Below are positions 1 through 9,134 of a stretch of 64,000 nucleotides of DNA, piece after piece. The position numbers were made by a program, and so were the translations under genes. The stretch's first letter is position 1, and the number at the start of each line of letters is the position of its first letter. Origin of the DNA: an uncultured Eubacteriales bacterium (GTDB taxonomy: Bacteria; Bacillota; Clostridia; Oscillospirales; Acutalibacteraceae); assembly GCA_951801675.1 (NCBI GenBank), contig CATONX010000003.1, forward strand, positions 1-64,000, read 5' to 3'. The notes under the pieces were generated by a model. The model was not told the origin of the DNA. It did not search any database and worked only from the letters and a program-made list of their open reading frames with translations.

Positions 1-5
1 CCTAA

Positions 6-2489
6 TTATACCGCAGCATCCGCCTTGGCGTCAAACTGGAATTTCTCCTCCCGGTAGTCGCACACCACCGTCTGCCCCGCCTTGAACCTGCCTTCCAAAA
101 TGTGTTCGGAAAGCGGGTCCTCAATGCGGCTGACAATGGCCCGGCGCAGAGGCCGCGCGCCGTAGACCGGGTCGAAGCCTTCCTTGGAGATTTCGTCCAC
201 CGCCGCGTCGGTGAATTCGATGGAAATGTCCATCCCCTTGACGCGGGCCTGCAGATTTTTGAGCATCCGCTTGGCGATGTCGTGGATGTCGTCGTTGGTC
301 AGCTGGTTGAAGACGATGATGTCGTCCACCCGGTTTAAGAACTCCGGTTTAAAGGCTTTTTTGAGCTCCGCCATCACGTCCTCACGGATGCGCTCGGCGT
401 TGCGGGCCGCGTCGGCGGTCCCGTCGGAGAAGCCTAAGGCACGCTGCTTGTCGGTGATCTTGCGGGCACCCACGTTGGAGGTCATGATGATCACACAGTT
501 GCGAAAATCCACCCGTCGCCCCTGAGCGTCGGTGAGGATGCCGTCCTCCAGGATCTGCAAAAGCATGTTGAACACGTCCGGATGGGCCTTCTCGATCTCG
601 TCGAAGAGGACCACGCTGTACGGGTGGCGGCGGACCTTTTCGGTCAGCTGGCCGCCTTCATCGTAGCCCACGTAGCCGGGAGGAGACCCCACCAGGCGGG
701 AAACCGTGTGCTTCTCCATGTATTCGGACATGTCCAGACGGATCATGTTGTTCTCGTCGCCGAACATGGCCTGGGCCAGCGCCTTGCAAAGCTCCGTCTT
801 GCCCACGCCCGTGGGACCCAAGAAGATGAAGGAACCGATGGGACGGCGTGGGTCTTTTAACCCCACACGGCCCCGGCGGATGGCCCTGGCGATGGAAGAG
901 ACCGCTTCGTTCTGGCCCACGATCCGCTCGTGCAGAATCTGCTCCATGTTCAAAAGCCGCTGGCTTTCCTCCTCGGTCAGTTGGGCCACCGGCACGCCGG
1001 TCCAGGAGGACACGATCTCCGCGATCTCCTTTTCGGTCACCTGACCGTCAATATGGGCGTTTTTTTCGCTCCAATGCTGCTTTTCCTCTTCGAGCTTTGT
1101 AGAGAGCTCCTTTTCCTCGTCCCGCAGATGGGCGGCCCGTTCGAAATCCTGGGAGTTGACCGCTGCCTGCTTTTCCTCGCCCAGCTCCTTGAGCCGGTTC
1201 TCCAGCTCCTTGAGGTCCGGGGGTGCGGTAAAGGCGCGCAGGCGTACCTTGGAGGCCGCCTCGTCGATTAAGTCGATGGCCTTGTCGGGCAGGTACCGGT
1301 CGGGGATATAGCGCACCGACAGCTTGACAGCCGCTTCGATGGCCTCGTCGGTGATCTTCACCTTGTGATGAGCCTCGTATTTGTCCCGCAGCCCCGTAAG
1401 AATCTGGACGGCTTCTTCCTGAGTGGGTTCTCCTACCATCACCGGCTGGAACCGGCGTTCCAAAGCCGCGTCCTTCTCAATGTGCTTGCGGTATTCCTCC
1501 AGGGTAGTGGCGCCGATGACCTGCAGCTCACCCCTTGCCAGGGAGGGCTTTAGAATGTTCGCCGCGTCTACCGCGCCCTCCGCGGCGCCCGCGCCGATGA
1601 GGGTGTGCAGCTCGTCGATGAACAAAATCACGTCGCCCGACTTGATGACCTCGTCGATGGCGTTTTTGATGCGCTCTTCAAAGTCCCCGCGGTACTTGGT
1701 GCCTGCCACCATGCCGGTCAGGTCGAGAGCGACCACCCGCTTGCCGGTCAGGGTTTCGGGAACTTCGCCGGCGGCGATCTTCTGGGCCAGGCCCTCGGCA
1801 ACCGCCGTCTTGCCCACGCCCGGCTCGCCGATGAGGACCGGGTTATTCTTGGTACGCCGGGAGAGAATCTGAATGACCCGCTCGATTTCCTTTGCGCGGC
1901 CGATGATGGGATCCATCCCCCCGTCCTTGGCGGTCTTGGTCAAATCCCGGCCGAACTGATCGAGGGTGGGAGTCTTGCTGTTTTTATTGGCGCTGCCCGG
2001 ACGGGCCGCCGCCGAACCCCGGGGCGCCCTGGCCGCCGGTTCGGGCGGCTCCGCGCCCACCGCGCGGGCGGTGTCATTGAAAATAGCCTGCGGGTCGGCG
2101 CCCAGGTCGGACAAGAACCGCACTGCATAGCTGTCCCCCTCCTGAATGATGGCCATCAGGATGTGCTCGGTGCCCACGTAATTGTGGCCCATGCTCCGGG
2201 CGGCCGCAATGGCCATTTCCAGAATCCGCTTGCACCGGGGGGTAAAGTCGTTGGGGGATAGGGAGGTGGGCTGGCCCTGGCCGATGACCGTCTGCAGCCG
2301 CTCCACCACCTGTTCGGCGGTAATCCCCTTCTCCGCCAGCACGGAGGCGGCCACGCCGGTGCCCTCCTCCAGAATGCCCAGGAGCAGATGCTCGCTGCCG
2401 ATGTAGGTATGCCCCAGCTGCTGGGCCGAAGCCACCGCCAGGTTAAGCACCTTATTGGCTTTTTCCGTAAATCCGTTGAATTTGAACAT
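6..2489 (-). CDS. clpC: ATP-dependent Clp protease ATP-binding subunit ClpC
   Basis: 827 aa; Clp N-domain repeats, two AAA+ modules ([30 protein letters not shown]), UVR-like linker; last gene of ctsR-mcsA-mcsB-clpC order. Confidence 0.97.
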   Translation of the reverse strand: MFKFNGFTEKANKVLNLAVASAQQLGHTYIGSEHLLLGILEEGTGVAASVLAEKGITAEQVVERLQTVIGQGQPTSLSPNDFTPRCKRILEMAIAAARSMGHNYVGTEHILMAIIQEGDSYAVRFLSDLGADPQAIFNDTARAVGAEPPEPAARAPRGSAAARPGSANKNSKTPTLDQFGRDLTKTAKDGGMDPIIGRAKEIERVIQILSRRTKNNPVLIGEPGVGKTAVAEGLAQKIAAGEVPETLTGKRVVALDLTGMVAGTKYRGDFEERIKNAIDEVIKSGDVILFIDELHTLIGAGAAEGAVDAANILKPSLARGELQVIGATTLEEYRKHIEKDAALERRFQPVMVGEPTQEEAVQILTGLRDKYEAHHKVKITDEAIEAAVKLSVRYIPDRYLPDKAIDLIDEAASKVRLRAFTAPPDLKELENRLKELGEEKQAAVNSQDFERAAHLRDEEKELSTKLEEEKQHWSEKNAHIDGQVTEKEIAEIVSSWTGVPVAQLTEEESQRLLNMEQILHERIVGQNEAVSSIARAIRRGRVGLKDPRRPIGSFIFLGPTGVGKTELCKALAQAMFGDENNMIRLDMSEYMEKHTVSRLVGSPPGYVGYDEGGQLTEKVRRHPYSVVLFDEIEKAHPDVFNMLLQILEDGILTDAQGRRVDFRNCVIIMTSNVGARKITDKQRALGFSDGTADAARNAERIREDVMAELKKAFKPEFLNRVDDIIVFNQLTNDDIHDIAKRMLKNLQARVKGMDISIEFTDAAVDEISKEGFDPVYGARPLRRAIVSRIEDPLSEHILEGRFKAGQTVVCDYREEKFQFDAKADAAV

Positions 2490-2528
2490 ATCGGTAACCC
2501 TCCTTTGTGGTTGGGATGAAGGTATGGT

Positions 2529-3581
2529 TTAAAACTGCGTTTCCTGCGGCCGGTTCGGCCCGAGTGCGTCCCGTACCAGCCGTGCCCGCTCCAGATCGGC
2601 CTTGGCCGCGTCCAAGTCCTGTTCGCTGCGGCTGATCATGGTGCCGGGCATGGCGTCGATCAGTAGCCGGCTGATCACGTCCATGGGAATGTCCAGAATC
2701 CCGGTGGCCGCACCCAGGCGGACGTTGGAGATAAGCCCGGTAAATTCCTTGACGGTCAGCGTCCTTGCCGTGGTCAGGATTCCATAGGAGCGCCAGATCC
2801 GGTCCTGCACCCGCACGTCCGCACACAGCTGCTTGCGGGCGTTTCGCTCCTGGGCGATGACCTGCTGGGCAATGGAACGCAGGTTCTCAATAGCCGCCTG
2901 CTCGGAGATTCCTAAGGTTACTTGGTTGGAAAGCTGGTAGACGGCGCCCTTGGCGTCGCTGCCCTCTCCATACGTACCCCGAATGGTAAGCCCCAGCTTT
3001 GCCACGGTGTTTGCTAGCTGGTTCATGCTCCCGAGCTCCTGCAAAGCCGGCAGATGGAGCATCACCGAGGCGCGCATCCCGGTGCCTAAGTTCGTAGGAC
3101 ACTGGGTGAGGTACCCCAGCCGGTCGTGAAAAGCAAAATTGAGCTTTTCGTCGAGCAGGGTGTCGATTTTGTCCGCCGTGTCATACGCCCCGTTTAAGTC
3201 GAGCCCCGGACGCATCACCTGGACGCGCAGGTGGTCTTCTTCATTGACCATGATGGAAACCGATTCATCCTCCAAAAGCAGCAGCGCCGTGCCCGCCGCC
3301 CCCTGGGAAAACTCGGGGCTGATCAAATGCCGTTCCGCCAAGGATACCGCCTGCACGTGAGGGCAATGCTCCATATCTATGTAATGGAAGCTGCCCGCCA
3401 GGGTGGAGTTCCCGTTTAAAACCGCGTCGCGCACCCGCTCCTCCACCTGTGCCTTCTGGGCGTCGGTCATGCGCCCGACAAAGGGAATGTCGGAAAAGTT
3501 GCGGGCCAGCCGGATGCGGGTGGACAAAACCACGTCCCCGTCTGGGCCCGACTGGGTATACCATTTCTTCGAATCTGTCAT
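2529..3581 (-). CDS. mcsB: Protein arginine kinase McsB
   Basis: 350 aa; ATP:guanido phosphotransferase motifs (STRIRLARNF, GTYGEGS); between mcsA and clpC. Confidence 0.96.
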   Translation of the reverse strand: MTDSKKWYTQSGPDGDVVLSTRIRLARNFSDIPFVGRMTDAQKAQVEERVRDAVLNGNSTLAGSFHYIDMEHCPHVQAVSLAERHLISPEFSQGAAGTALLLLEDESVSIMVNEEDHLRVQVMRPGLDLNGAYDTADKIDTLLDEKLNFAFHDRLGYLTQCPTNLGTGMRASVMLHLPALQELGSMNQLANTVAKLGLTIRGTYGEGSDAKGAVYQLSNQVTLGISEQAAIENLRSIAQQVIAQERNARKQLCADVRVQDRIWRSYGILTTARTLTVKEFTGLISNVRLGAATGILDIPMDVISRLLIDAMPGTMISRSEQDLDAAKADLERARLVRDALGPNRPQETQF

Positions 3582-3612
3582 ACGTTATCCCACCTTTTTT
3601 ACCGCATGGGCG

Positions 3613-4140
3613 TTATTGGTTAAGCCCTTGCTCAAGGGCCTTGATCTCATCGCGCAGAGCCGCCGCGTTCTCGAATTCCTGCTTTTCCACCGCCAGCGAC
3701 AACGCCTTTCGCAGCTCGTCGAGCTGCCGGCGCTGCTTTGCCTCAACCCCGGCGGAGGCCGGGAGCTTGCCTGCGTGGCGTGTCTTTCCGTGCAGGCGCT
3801 GGAGGCTGGGAAGCAGCTGGTCGTAAAAAGTGTCGTAGCATTTCGCGCAGCCTGCCCGCCCGGTGGCGGCAATGTCCTGGAGTGTGGAGCCGCAGCCGGA
3901 ACACCGAACTTCGTCGCCTCCTGCCGGAATTGCCTTGGGATGGGCGGCCTCACCGAACACGCTGCCCAACAGATCATTTAACCCCAGGGAGAAGGGGGAA
4001 TGGATGGAGCCGAACCCGGCCTTGGCCGCGCAGTCGGCACATAAGTACACTTCGGACGCCTGTCCGTTGATTACCCGCTTGATGTGGGTGGTTGCTTCAT
4101 TTTTATGGCATTTTTCACAGAGCATATCGTTCACTCCCAT
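3613..4140 (-). CDS. mcsA: McsA, activator of protein arginine kinase (zinc fingers + UVR motif)
   Basis: CxxC pairs (CEKCHKNEATTHIK, CADC, CSGCGST, CAKCYDTF) and C-terminal UVR motif; operon context. Confidence 0.93.
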   Translation of the reverse strand: MGVNDMLCEKCHKNEATTHIKRVINGQASEVYLCADCAAKAGFGSIHSPFSLGLNDLLGSVFGEAAHPKAIPAGGDEVRCSGCGSTLQDIAATGRAGCAKCYDTFYDQLLPSLQRLHGKTRHAGKLPASAGVEAKQRRQLDELRKALSLAVEKQEFENAAALRDEIKALEQGLNQ

Positions 4141-4178
4141 CGGTAAGATGCAATAAAATAGGGTGTAATAACCCGGCG

Positions 4179-4637
4179 CTAATCAAACATAGCTGCCTGT
4201 AGCAGCATGCTTTTGAGCACTGCCGCGCGCACCGCGTCCCGGTTTTGCGGTGGCACGCTGTGATAGCAGTTATCGGACACGGCCGCCGCCATCAGCTTGG
4301 CGGCCTTGGGGGCCAGCTGCCGGTTGTGCGTCAGGTTTTCCAGAATGATGCGGGCGGTGGAGGCGTCCAAGGTGTCGCCGATGCTGTTGACCACATGCAT
4401 GATTGCCGCGCCCCGTCCGGAGTTGATGCGGGTGATGCGGATGTATCCGCCCCCGCCCCGCCGGCTCTCCACCAGATACCCCTGCTCCGGGGTGAAGCGG
4501 GAGGTCAGCACGTAATTGATCTGGCTGGGCACACATCCAATGGAACCGGCCAGTTCATTTCTCTGGATTTCCGCGACTCCCTGCGCCGCTTCCAGCATGG
4601 AAAGGATCTGCTGGGCAATCTGGTCACTCAACCGCAT
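4179..4637 (-). CDS. ctsR: CtsR family transcriptional repressor of class III heat-shock genes
   Basis: 152 aa; MRLSDQIAQQILSML...RNELAGSIGCVPSQINYVLTSRFTPEQGYLVESRRGGGGYIRI. Confidence 0.96.
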   Translation of the reverse strand: MRLSDQIAQQILSMLEAAQGVAEIQRNELAGSIGCVPSQINYVLTSRFTPEQGYLVESRRGGGGYIRITRINSGRGAAIMHVVNSIGDTLDASTARIILENLTHNRQLAPKAAKLMAAAVSDNCYHSVPPQNRDAVRAAVLKSMLLQAAMFD

Positions 4638-4708
4638 GGTATCACCTCCGCTTTCAACAATTTGTCTTTTTCTGACCTTTCAAGCGGACCCATCCGCTTT
4701 TGTCTTCC

Positions 4709-4753
4709 ATTATACCCGATTACCATGAAAGATCAAAGTCAGTTAAAGTCAAA
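4709..4753 (-). promoter_or_regulatory. Candidate ctsR operon promoter with near-consensus CtsR operator
   Basis: AGTCAGTTAAAGTCAAA at 4737-4753 vs CtsR consensus RGTCAAANANRGTCAAA (2 mismatches); minus-strand -35 TTGATC (4731-4736), 16 nt spacer, -10 TATAAT (4709-4714). Confidence 0.7.
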
Positions 4754-4772
4754 ATCATGTGCTTGTTTCGGG

Positions 4773-4973
4773 TTATCTGGGATTTTCTTCGATTTTCTCC
4801 GGATTTCTCACTTTATTGACTTTTCCTGATTTTTTGTTCTGCGCACCGGTACGCGTTGCATGAGGTGCCGAGTGAGGCAGAGGCTCCTCGGAAAAGGGAT
4901 CGGGCGTCAGATCGTCCGCCAGCTCAAAATCCGCGTGGTAACTTGGTCTCCCGCCATAGCTTGTACGTGACAC
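4773..4973 (-). CDS. Small (66 aa) predicted disordered protein, GTG start
   Basis: GTG at 4971-4973 preceded by GAGGAGGG; MSRTSYGGRPSYHADFELADDLTPDPFSEEPLPHSAPHATRTGAQNKKSGKVNKVRNPEKIEENPR; lies within the longer ORF 4773-5243. Confidence 0.5.
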   Translation of the reverse strand: MSRTSYGGRPSYHADFELADDLTPDPFSEEPLPHSAPHATRTGAQNKKSGKVNKVRNPEKIEENPR

Positions 4974-5278
4974 ATTTAGCCCTCCTCGTTTGCTGATATG
5001 GATAGTGTATGCCAAAAACGAGGTGGTTATACGAAGAGGACGGGAAAAGCGCAATCCCGCCCTCAAAAAGCGACTTGCATCGCCCAAGACGGCCAAAGAA
5101 GAAAATCGAGGGGAATTTTGTAACCAACTACCCGCCCCCGCCATAGTATGGGTTGAAAGCCAACACGGAACGGCACAGAGTAAGAAATCAACGCTTTGAG
5201 CCATCCTCGTGGCGGGCTTATCACCGGCGCGGTGCGCCGACATTACGCAGGCAAAGCCTGCTCAAGGAGGAAATTTGT

Positions 5279-5434
5279 ATGTGTTGTGGTAATGGTTTTG
5301 GTGGCGGCTGCTCTTGGATCATCATTCTGATCATCCTCTTCCTCTGCTGCGGCAATGGCTGGAGCAGTTTCAACAACGGCTGTGGCTGCGGCTGCAACGA
5401 CGGCTGCGGTTGCAACAACGGCTGCGGTTGCTAG
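5279..5434 (+). CDS. Cys/Gly-rich single-TM microprotein (51 aa)
   Basis: AAGGAGG SD; MCCGNGFGGGCSWIIILIILFLCCGNGWSSFNNGCGCGCNDGCGCNNGCGC; resembles proteins usually labelled chorion class high-cysteine HCB protein 13. Confidence 0.8.
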   Translation: MCCGNGFGGGCSWIIILIILFLCCGNGWSSFNNGCGCGCNDGCGCNNGCGC

Positions 5435-5466
5435 TTTAACACACATAGCACGTAGGTCGTATGGAC

Positions 5467-5492
5467 GGGGCGCAGGACGTCTCCTGCGCCCC
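5467..5492 (+). terminator. GC-rich hairpin between the two Cys-rich genes (possible partial terminator)
   Basis: GGGGCGCAGGA-CGTC-TCCTGCGCCCC; T-run ATTTTTCT about 15 nt downstream. Confidence 0.5.
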
Positions 5493-5568
5493 GCCGGCAC
5501 CCCAAAATTTTTCTAAGCTCATGCGCCCAAAGCGCTTTTGATCACGTACGGACAAGGAGGAAACACTC

Positions 5569-5706
5569 ATGTGTTGTGGTAACAATTTCGGCTTCGGTAA
5601 CTGTTCCTGGATCATCATCCTGATCATCATCCTGCTGTTCTTCGGCAACAATGGGAACTGCGGCTGCGGTCGTGACGATGGCTGCGGCTGCGGTTGTGGC
5701 TGCTAG
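5569..5706 (+). CDS. Cys/Gly-rich single-TM microprotein (45 aa), paralogue of 5279-5434
   Basis: AAGGAGG SD; MCCGNNFGFGNCSWIIILIIILLFFGNNGNCGCGRDDGCGCGCGC; below the ORF-track length cut-off. Confidence 0.78.
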   Translation: MCCGNNFGFGNCSWIIILIIILLFFGNNGNCGCGRDDGCGCGCGC

Positions 5707-5768
5707 TCTCATCGGCAAACAAAAAGGAGCCGGGCGTGCGCCCCGGCTCCAGATCCGTATGAGAGAAG

Positions 5769-5796
5769 AAGGGCGGCGCTTTTAGCGCCGCCCTTT
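5769..5796. terminator. Rho-independent terminator, likely bidirectional
   Basis: AAGGGCGGCGCTTTTAGCGCCGCCCTTTC between convergent genes. Confidence 0.8.
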
Positions 5797-5799
5797 CGT

Positions 5800-6309
5800 T
5801 TATCCAATTCCGATGGACTTAAGTAGCCCGTAGCTGAGCAGAGTCATAATAAACCCGGCCACCAAAACGCCTACCGCCACCACCGGCAGCGCGTTTTTCA
5901 GGCGCATGTCCATAATGGCTGCCACCAGCGAACCGGTCCACGCGCCGGTACCCGGCAGCGGGATGGCCACGAACAAAAACAGGCCCAGCATTTTGTACTT
6001 CTGCATGGATTTTGCCTGGCTCTTCTTCTTCGCCCGGTCCTCAAACTTGTGTCCAAGCTTATGGAAGAGCTTCGTTCCCTTCATCCAGTTGATGATTTTA
6101 CGCCCGAAAATCAGGATGAAGGGCACGGGGATAATGTTCGCAATAAAGCAGATCAAAAATGCGCTTTGCCAGGGAATCTGCAACAGATAGGCTGCCAACA
6201 GCCCGCCGCGCAGCTCCAAAATCGGCATCAGGGAAATGACGAACACCACAAGCTCCCTGGACAGATACTGGTCTAAGAATTGGATTAGGTTCTCAACGAT
6301 ACCATCCAA
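5800..6309 (-). CDS. Small multi-drug export-like membrane protein (COG2426 family)
   Basis: MPILELRGGLLAAYLL, PVPFILIFGRKIINWMK, LFVAIPLPGTGAWTGSLVA motifs; multiple TM segments. Confidence 0.85.
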   Translation of the reverse strand: MDGIVENLIQFLDQYLSRELVVFVISLMPILELRGGLLAAYLLQIPWQSAFLICFIANIIPVPFILIFGRKIINWMKGTKLFHKLGHKFEDRAKKKSQAKSMQKYKMLGLFLFVAIPLPGTGAWTGSLVAAIMDMRLKNALPVVAVGVLVAGFIMTLLSYGLLKSIGIG

Positions 6310-6632
6310 ACACCGATCACCTCAATCTCTACAATGCTTCCCTCTTGTCCCCAAAAAACGGGACGAGCCCCTATGGCCGAAGGAATAAAAAATTAGCTAT
6401 ATCATACCGTATTTTCCCTTGCACCGCAAGTCGTTTTCCATATAATTTTCAATTTGGATACAAGGGGCGCCAATAAAAAAGACGCAGCAAAAGCCAGAAC
6501 CACCGCAAGGCGGCGGGAAATGCAAAAAAATTGGTTTTCCCCTTTTCAATTTGGTAAAATCTATGCTAAGATAGAAAAATGAAAATGTGCGTCGGGTTTT
6601 TTGAAACCCGGCTGGAATAGGGGAAATGAAAC

Positions 6633-7409
6633 ATGTTCGATTCCGTCGCTAACGTTTTGGCCATCGCTCTGCCGGTGCTGGTCGCCGTGGTCGCCCTCGC
6701 CGCCTTTATCCGGATTCTGACCCACGCCTCTGCTGACAGCAAGGGCCGGCGCATCAACGACGTGCAGATGAACCCGCCGGTGCTCACCCATCACAGTGAG
6801 CAGGACGATGTGGATTACATGGGCGTGGATACCTATGATAACAGCATTACCCTGTCCCAGGAGGAATATCCTTACCGGGTGCTCGACGAGGAGCCGCAGC
6901 CGCCCGAGCCTCAAGGAACCGGCCCGTCCGTCTTTGCCGATCTGTTGGCGAACGTGGAGGACATCAAGGAGTTTTACGAGCAAAACCGCAAGCAGGCCAA
7001 GGACGTTATGCTCATGGCCGCCGTCTCCTGTTTCTGCGGCATCTGCTTTCTGGCTTTCGGAGTCATCTGGTCGGTGATTCGGCCCGATGGGCTGACGGTG
7101 GGAATCTGTTCCATGGCCTGCGGCCTGGTGATGGAGCTGGCGGCCGCGCTGTTTTACTGGATGCGGCTGAAAACCGCCCGGCAGGTCAACCGGTATTACC
7201 AGCGGGTGTTGGGAGACGCGAAGCTGATGAGCGCGGTGGAGCTGGTAGAGCGCATGAGCGAGAAGAAGCGGGACGATGCTTACGACGCCATCATTACTTC
7301 CTTGGTGGAAGCCTCTTTGAAAGGAAAAGCGAGCCCCGCCTCCGACGAGCTTCTCAAAGCCCTCGCAGGAAGCAAGGAAAAAAGGCAGTCCCGTGCGGCA
7401 CAGCAATAA
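6633..7409 (+). CDS. Membrane protein; C-terminal region resembles the TRADD-N-associated 2-TM domain
   Basis: 258 aa; N-terminal TM, acidic linker, then EFYEQNRKQAKD-TM-TM-KTARQVNRYYQRVLGDAKLMSAVELVERM; family call by eye only. Confidence 0.6.
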   Translation: MFDSVANVLAIALPVLVAVVALAAFIRILTHASADSKGRRINDVQMNPPVLTHHSEQDDVDYMGVDTYDNSITLSQEEYPYRVLDEEPQPPEPQGTGPSVFADLLANVEDIKEFYEQNRKQAKDVMLMAAVSCFCGICFLAFGVIWSVIRPDGLTVGICSMACGLVMELAAALFYWMRLKTARQVNRYYQRVLGDAKLMSAVELVERMSEKKRDDAYDAIITSLVEASLKGKASPASDELLKALAGSKEKRQSRAAQQ

Positions 7410-7414
7410 AAACC

Positions 7415-7451
7415 AAAAGCGGGCCGGTGCTTTCTGCACCGGCCCGCTTTT
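7415..7451 (+). terminator. Rho-independent terminator
   Basis: AAAAGCGGGCCGGTGCTTTCTGCACCGGCCCGCTTTT. Confidence 0.9.
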
Positions 7452-7514
7452 CTGCCAATCTGCGCTGCTTGAAAAAACGCGCCTATAAAGAATGGACCAG
7501 GGTATCTCTTCTGC

Positions 7515-7543
7515 TTGAAGAAGACGGAAAACCCTGCTATAAT
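7515..7543 (+). promoter_or_regulatory. Candidate sigma-A promoter for phosphomannomutase
   Basis: TTGAAG - 17 nt - TATAAT. Confidence 0.6.
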
Positions 7544-7605
7544 CTTAGATATATTGCTAAAAATCAGCCGCACAGTTGCGGATCGTCTTGAAGGAGGAAA
7601 CAAGC

Positions 7606-9129
7606 ATGGCAGCAATCGAGTTCAAAAAGCTGCAAAACGGCAGCGATATTCGCGGCGTCGCCCTGGAGGGGATCGAGGGTCAGCCGGTCAACCTGACGGA
7701 GGAAGCGGTTACCACCATTGCCAAGGCCTTCGGCGCCTGGCTTTCCAACAAGACCGGCAAGGACGCCGGACAGCTAAAGGTGGCAATCGGCCGGGATTCC
7801 CGCATTTCCGGACCCGCTCTGCTGGCGGCGGCGGCCAAGGGCCTGTGCGCGGCGGGCGTTTCGGTGACCGACTGCGGCCTGGCTTCCACCCCCGCCATGT
7901 TTATGACGCTGGTGACCGAAGGCTTCTCCTTCGACGGCTCGATCATGATTACCGCCAGCCACCTGCCCTTCAACCGCAACGGCATGAAGTTCTTTGTGGC
8001 GGGCGGCGGCCTGGAAAAGACGGACATCGCCGAAATTCTTGCCCTTGCCGAGGCCGGGGTCTTTTTAGCGCCTCAAAACGCCGGCAAAATGGACACCTGT
8101 GACTTTATCTCGGTATATGCAAAAGGCCTGGTGGAGAAAATCCGCGCGGCCTCCGGCAGCGAGAAGCCCTTAGAAGGGTTTCACATCATCGTGGACGCCG
8201 GCAACGGCGGCGGCGGCTTCTTTGTGGACAAGGTGCTCGCGCCCCTGGGAGCGGATACCTCCGGCAGCCAGTTTTTAGAGCCGGACGGCTCCTTCCCCAA
8301 CCACATTCCAAACCCCGAGGACAAAACGGCCATGGAGTCCATCCGTGGGGCGGTTTTGGAAAATCAAGCGGATCTCGGCATCATCTTCGACACCGACGTG
8401 GACCGGGCGGGCGCTGTGGACAAAAACGGCCGGGAAATCAACCGCAACCGCATCATCGCCCTGATTTCCGCCATCCTGCTCCACGAGCACCCGGGCACCG
8501 CCATTGTGACCGACTCGATTACCTCCAGCGGCCTGAAAACCTTTATTGAAGAGAAGGGCGGCATCCATCACCGGTTTAAGCGCGGCTATAAAAACGTCAT
8601 CAACGAGGCCATCCGTTTGAACACGGAAGGCACCGACTGCCAGGTGGCCATTGAGACCTCCGGCCACGGCGCGCTCAAAGAAAATTACTTTTTGGACGAT
8701 GGGGCTTACCTGATTGCGAAAATCCTCGTTCAGATGGCCCGGCTCAAAAAAGAAGGCAAGACCATCGACGAACTGATTGCCGACCTTCAGGAACCCCTGG
8801 AGGCCAAAGAATACCGCATGAAGATTCTGGCGGAGGACTTTCAGGCATACGGCAACCGGCTGATTGAAGCGCTCAAGGAATATGCCCAAAAGCAGCCGGG
8901 CTGGCAGATCGAGCCCAACAACTACGAAGGCATCCGGGTGAAGTTCGCCCAAGGGGATGGGGACGGCTGGTTCTTGCTGCGCTTGTCCCTGCACGACCCC
9001 ATTATTCCGCTCAACATCGAGTCCAATGCCCAGGGCGGGGTCAAACACATCGCCGGCAAGCTCTACCCGTTCGTGGCGCAGTACAACGAAATCGACAGCG
9101 CCTGCCTCCAAGAAGAAGTACAGGGATAA
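7606..9129 (+). CDS. Phosphomannomutase/phosphoglucomutase
   Basis: ATG at 7606 after AAGGAGGAAACAAGC; GSDIRGVALEG, TASHLPFNRNGMKFF, DTDVDRAGAVD motifs. Confidence 0.92.
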   Translation: MAAIEFKKLQNGSDIRGVALEGIEGQPVNLTEEAVTTIAKAFGAWLSNKTGKDAGQLKVAIGRDSRISGPALLAAAAKGLCAAGVSVTDCGLASTPAMFMTLVTEGFSFDGSIMITASHLPFNRNGMKFFVAGGGLEKTDIAEILALAEAGVFLAPQNAGKMDTCDFISVYAKGLVEKIRAASGSEKPLEGFHIIVDAGNGGGGFFVDKVLAPLGADTSGSQFLEPDGSFPNHIPNPEDKTAMESIRGAVLENQADLGIIFDTDVDRAGAVDKNGREINRNRIIALISAILLHEHPGTAIVTDSITSSGLKTFIEEKGGIHHRFKRGYKNVINEAIRLNTEGTDCQVAIETSGHGALKENYFLDDGAYLIAKILVQMARLKKEGKTIDELIADLQEPLEAKEYRMKILAEDFQAYGNRLIEALKEYAQKQPGWQIEPNNYEGIRVKFAQGDGDGWFLLRLSLHDPIIPLNIESNAQGGVKHIAGKLYPFVAQYNEIDSACLQEEVQG

Positions 9130-9134
9130 CCGGC

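Noticed and set aside
5153-5434. 93-aa form of the first Cys-rich ORF
   Set aside because: The upstream 42 codons contain the leader hairpins and lack an SD; the AAGGAGG-linked ATG at 5279 matches the paralogue's N-terminus.
6561-7439. 292-aa minus-strand ORF opposite the 2-TM protein gene
   Set aside because: His-rich shadow frame spanning a terminator; the plus strand has SD, TM segments and plausible codon usage.
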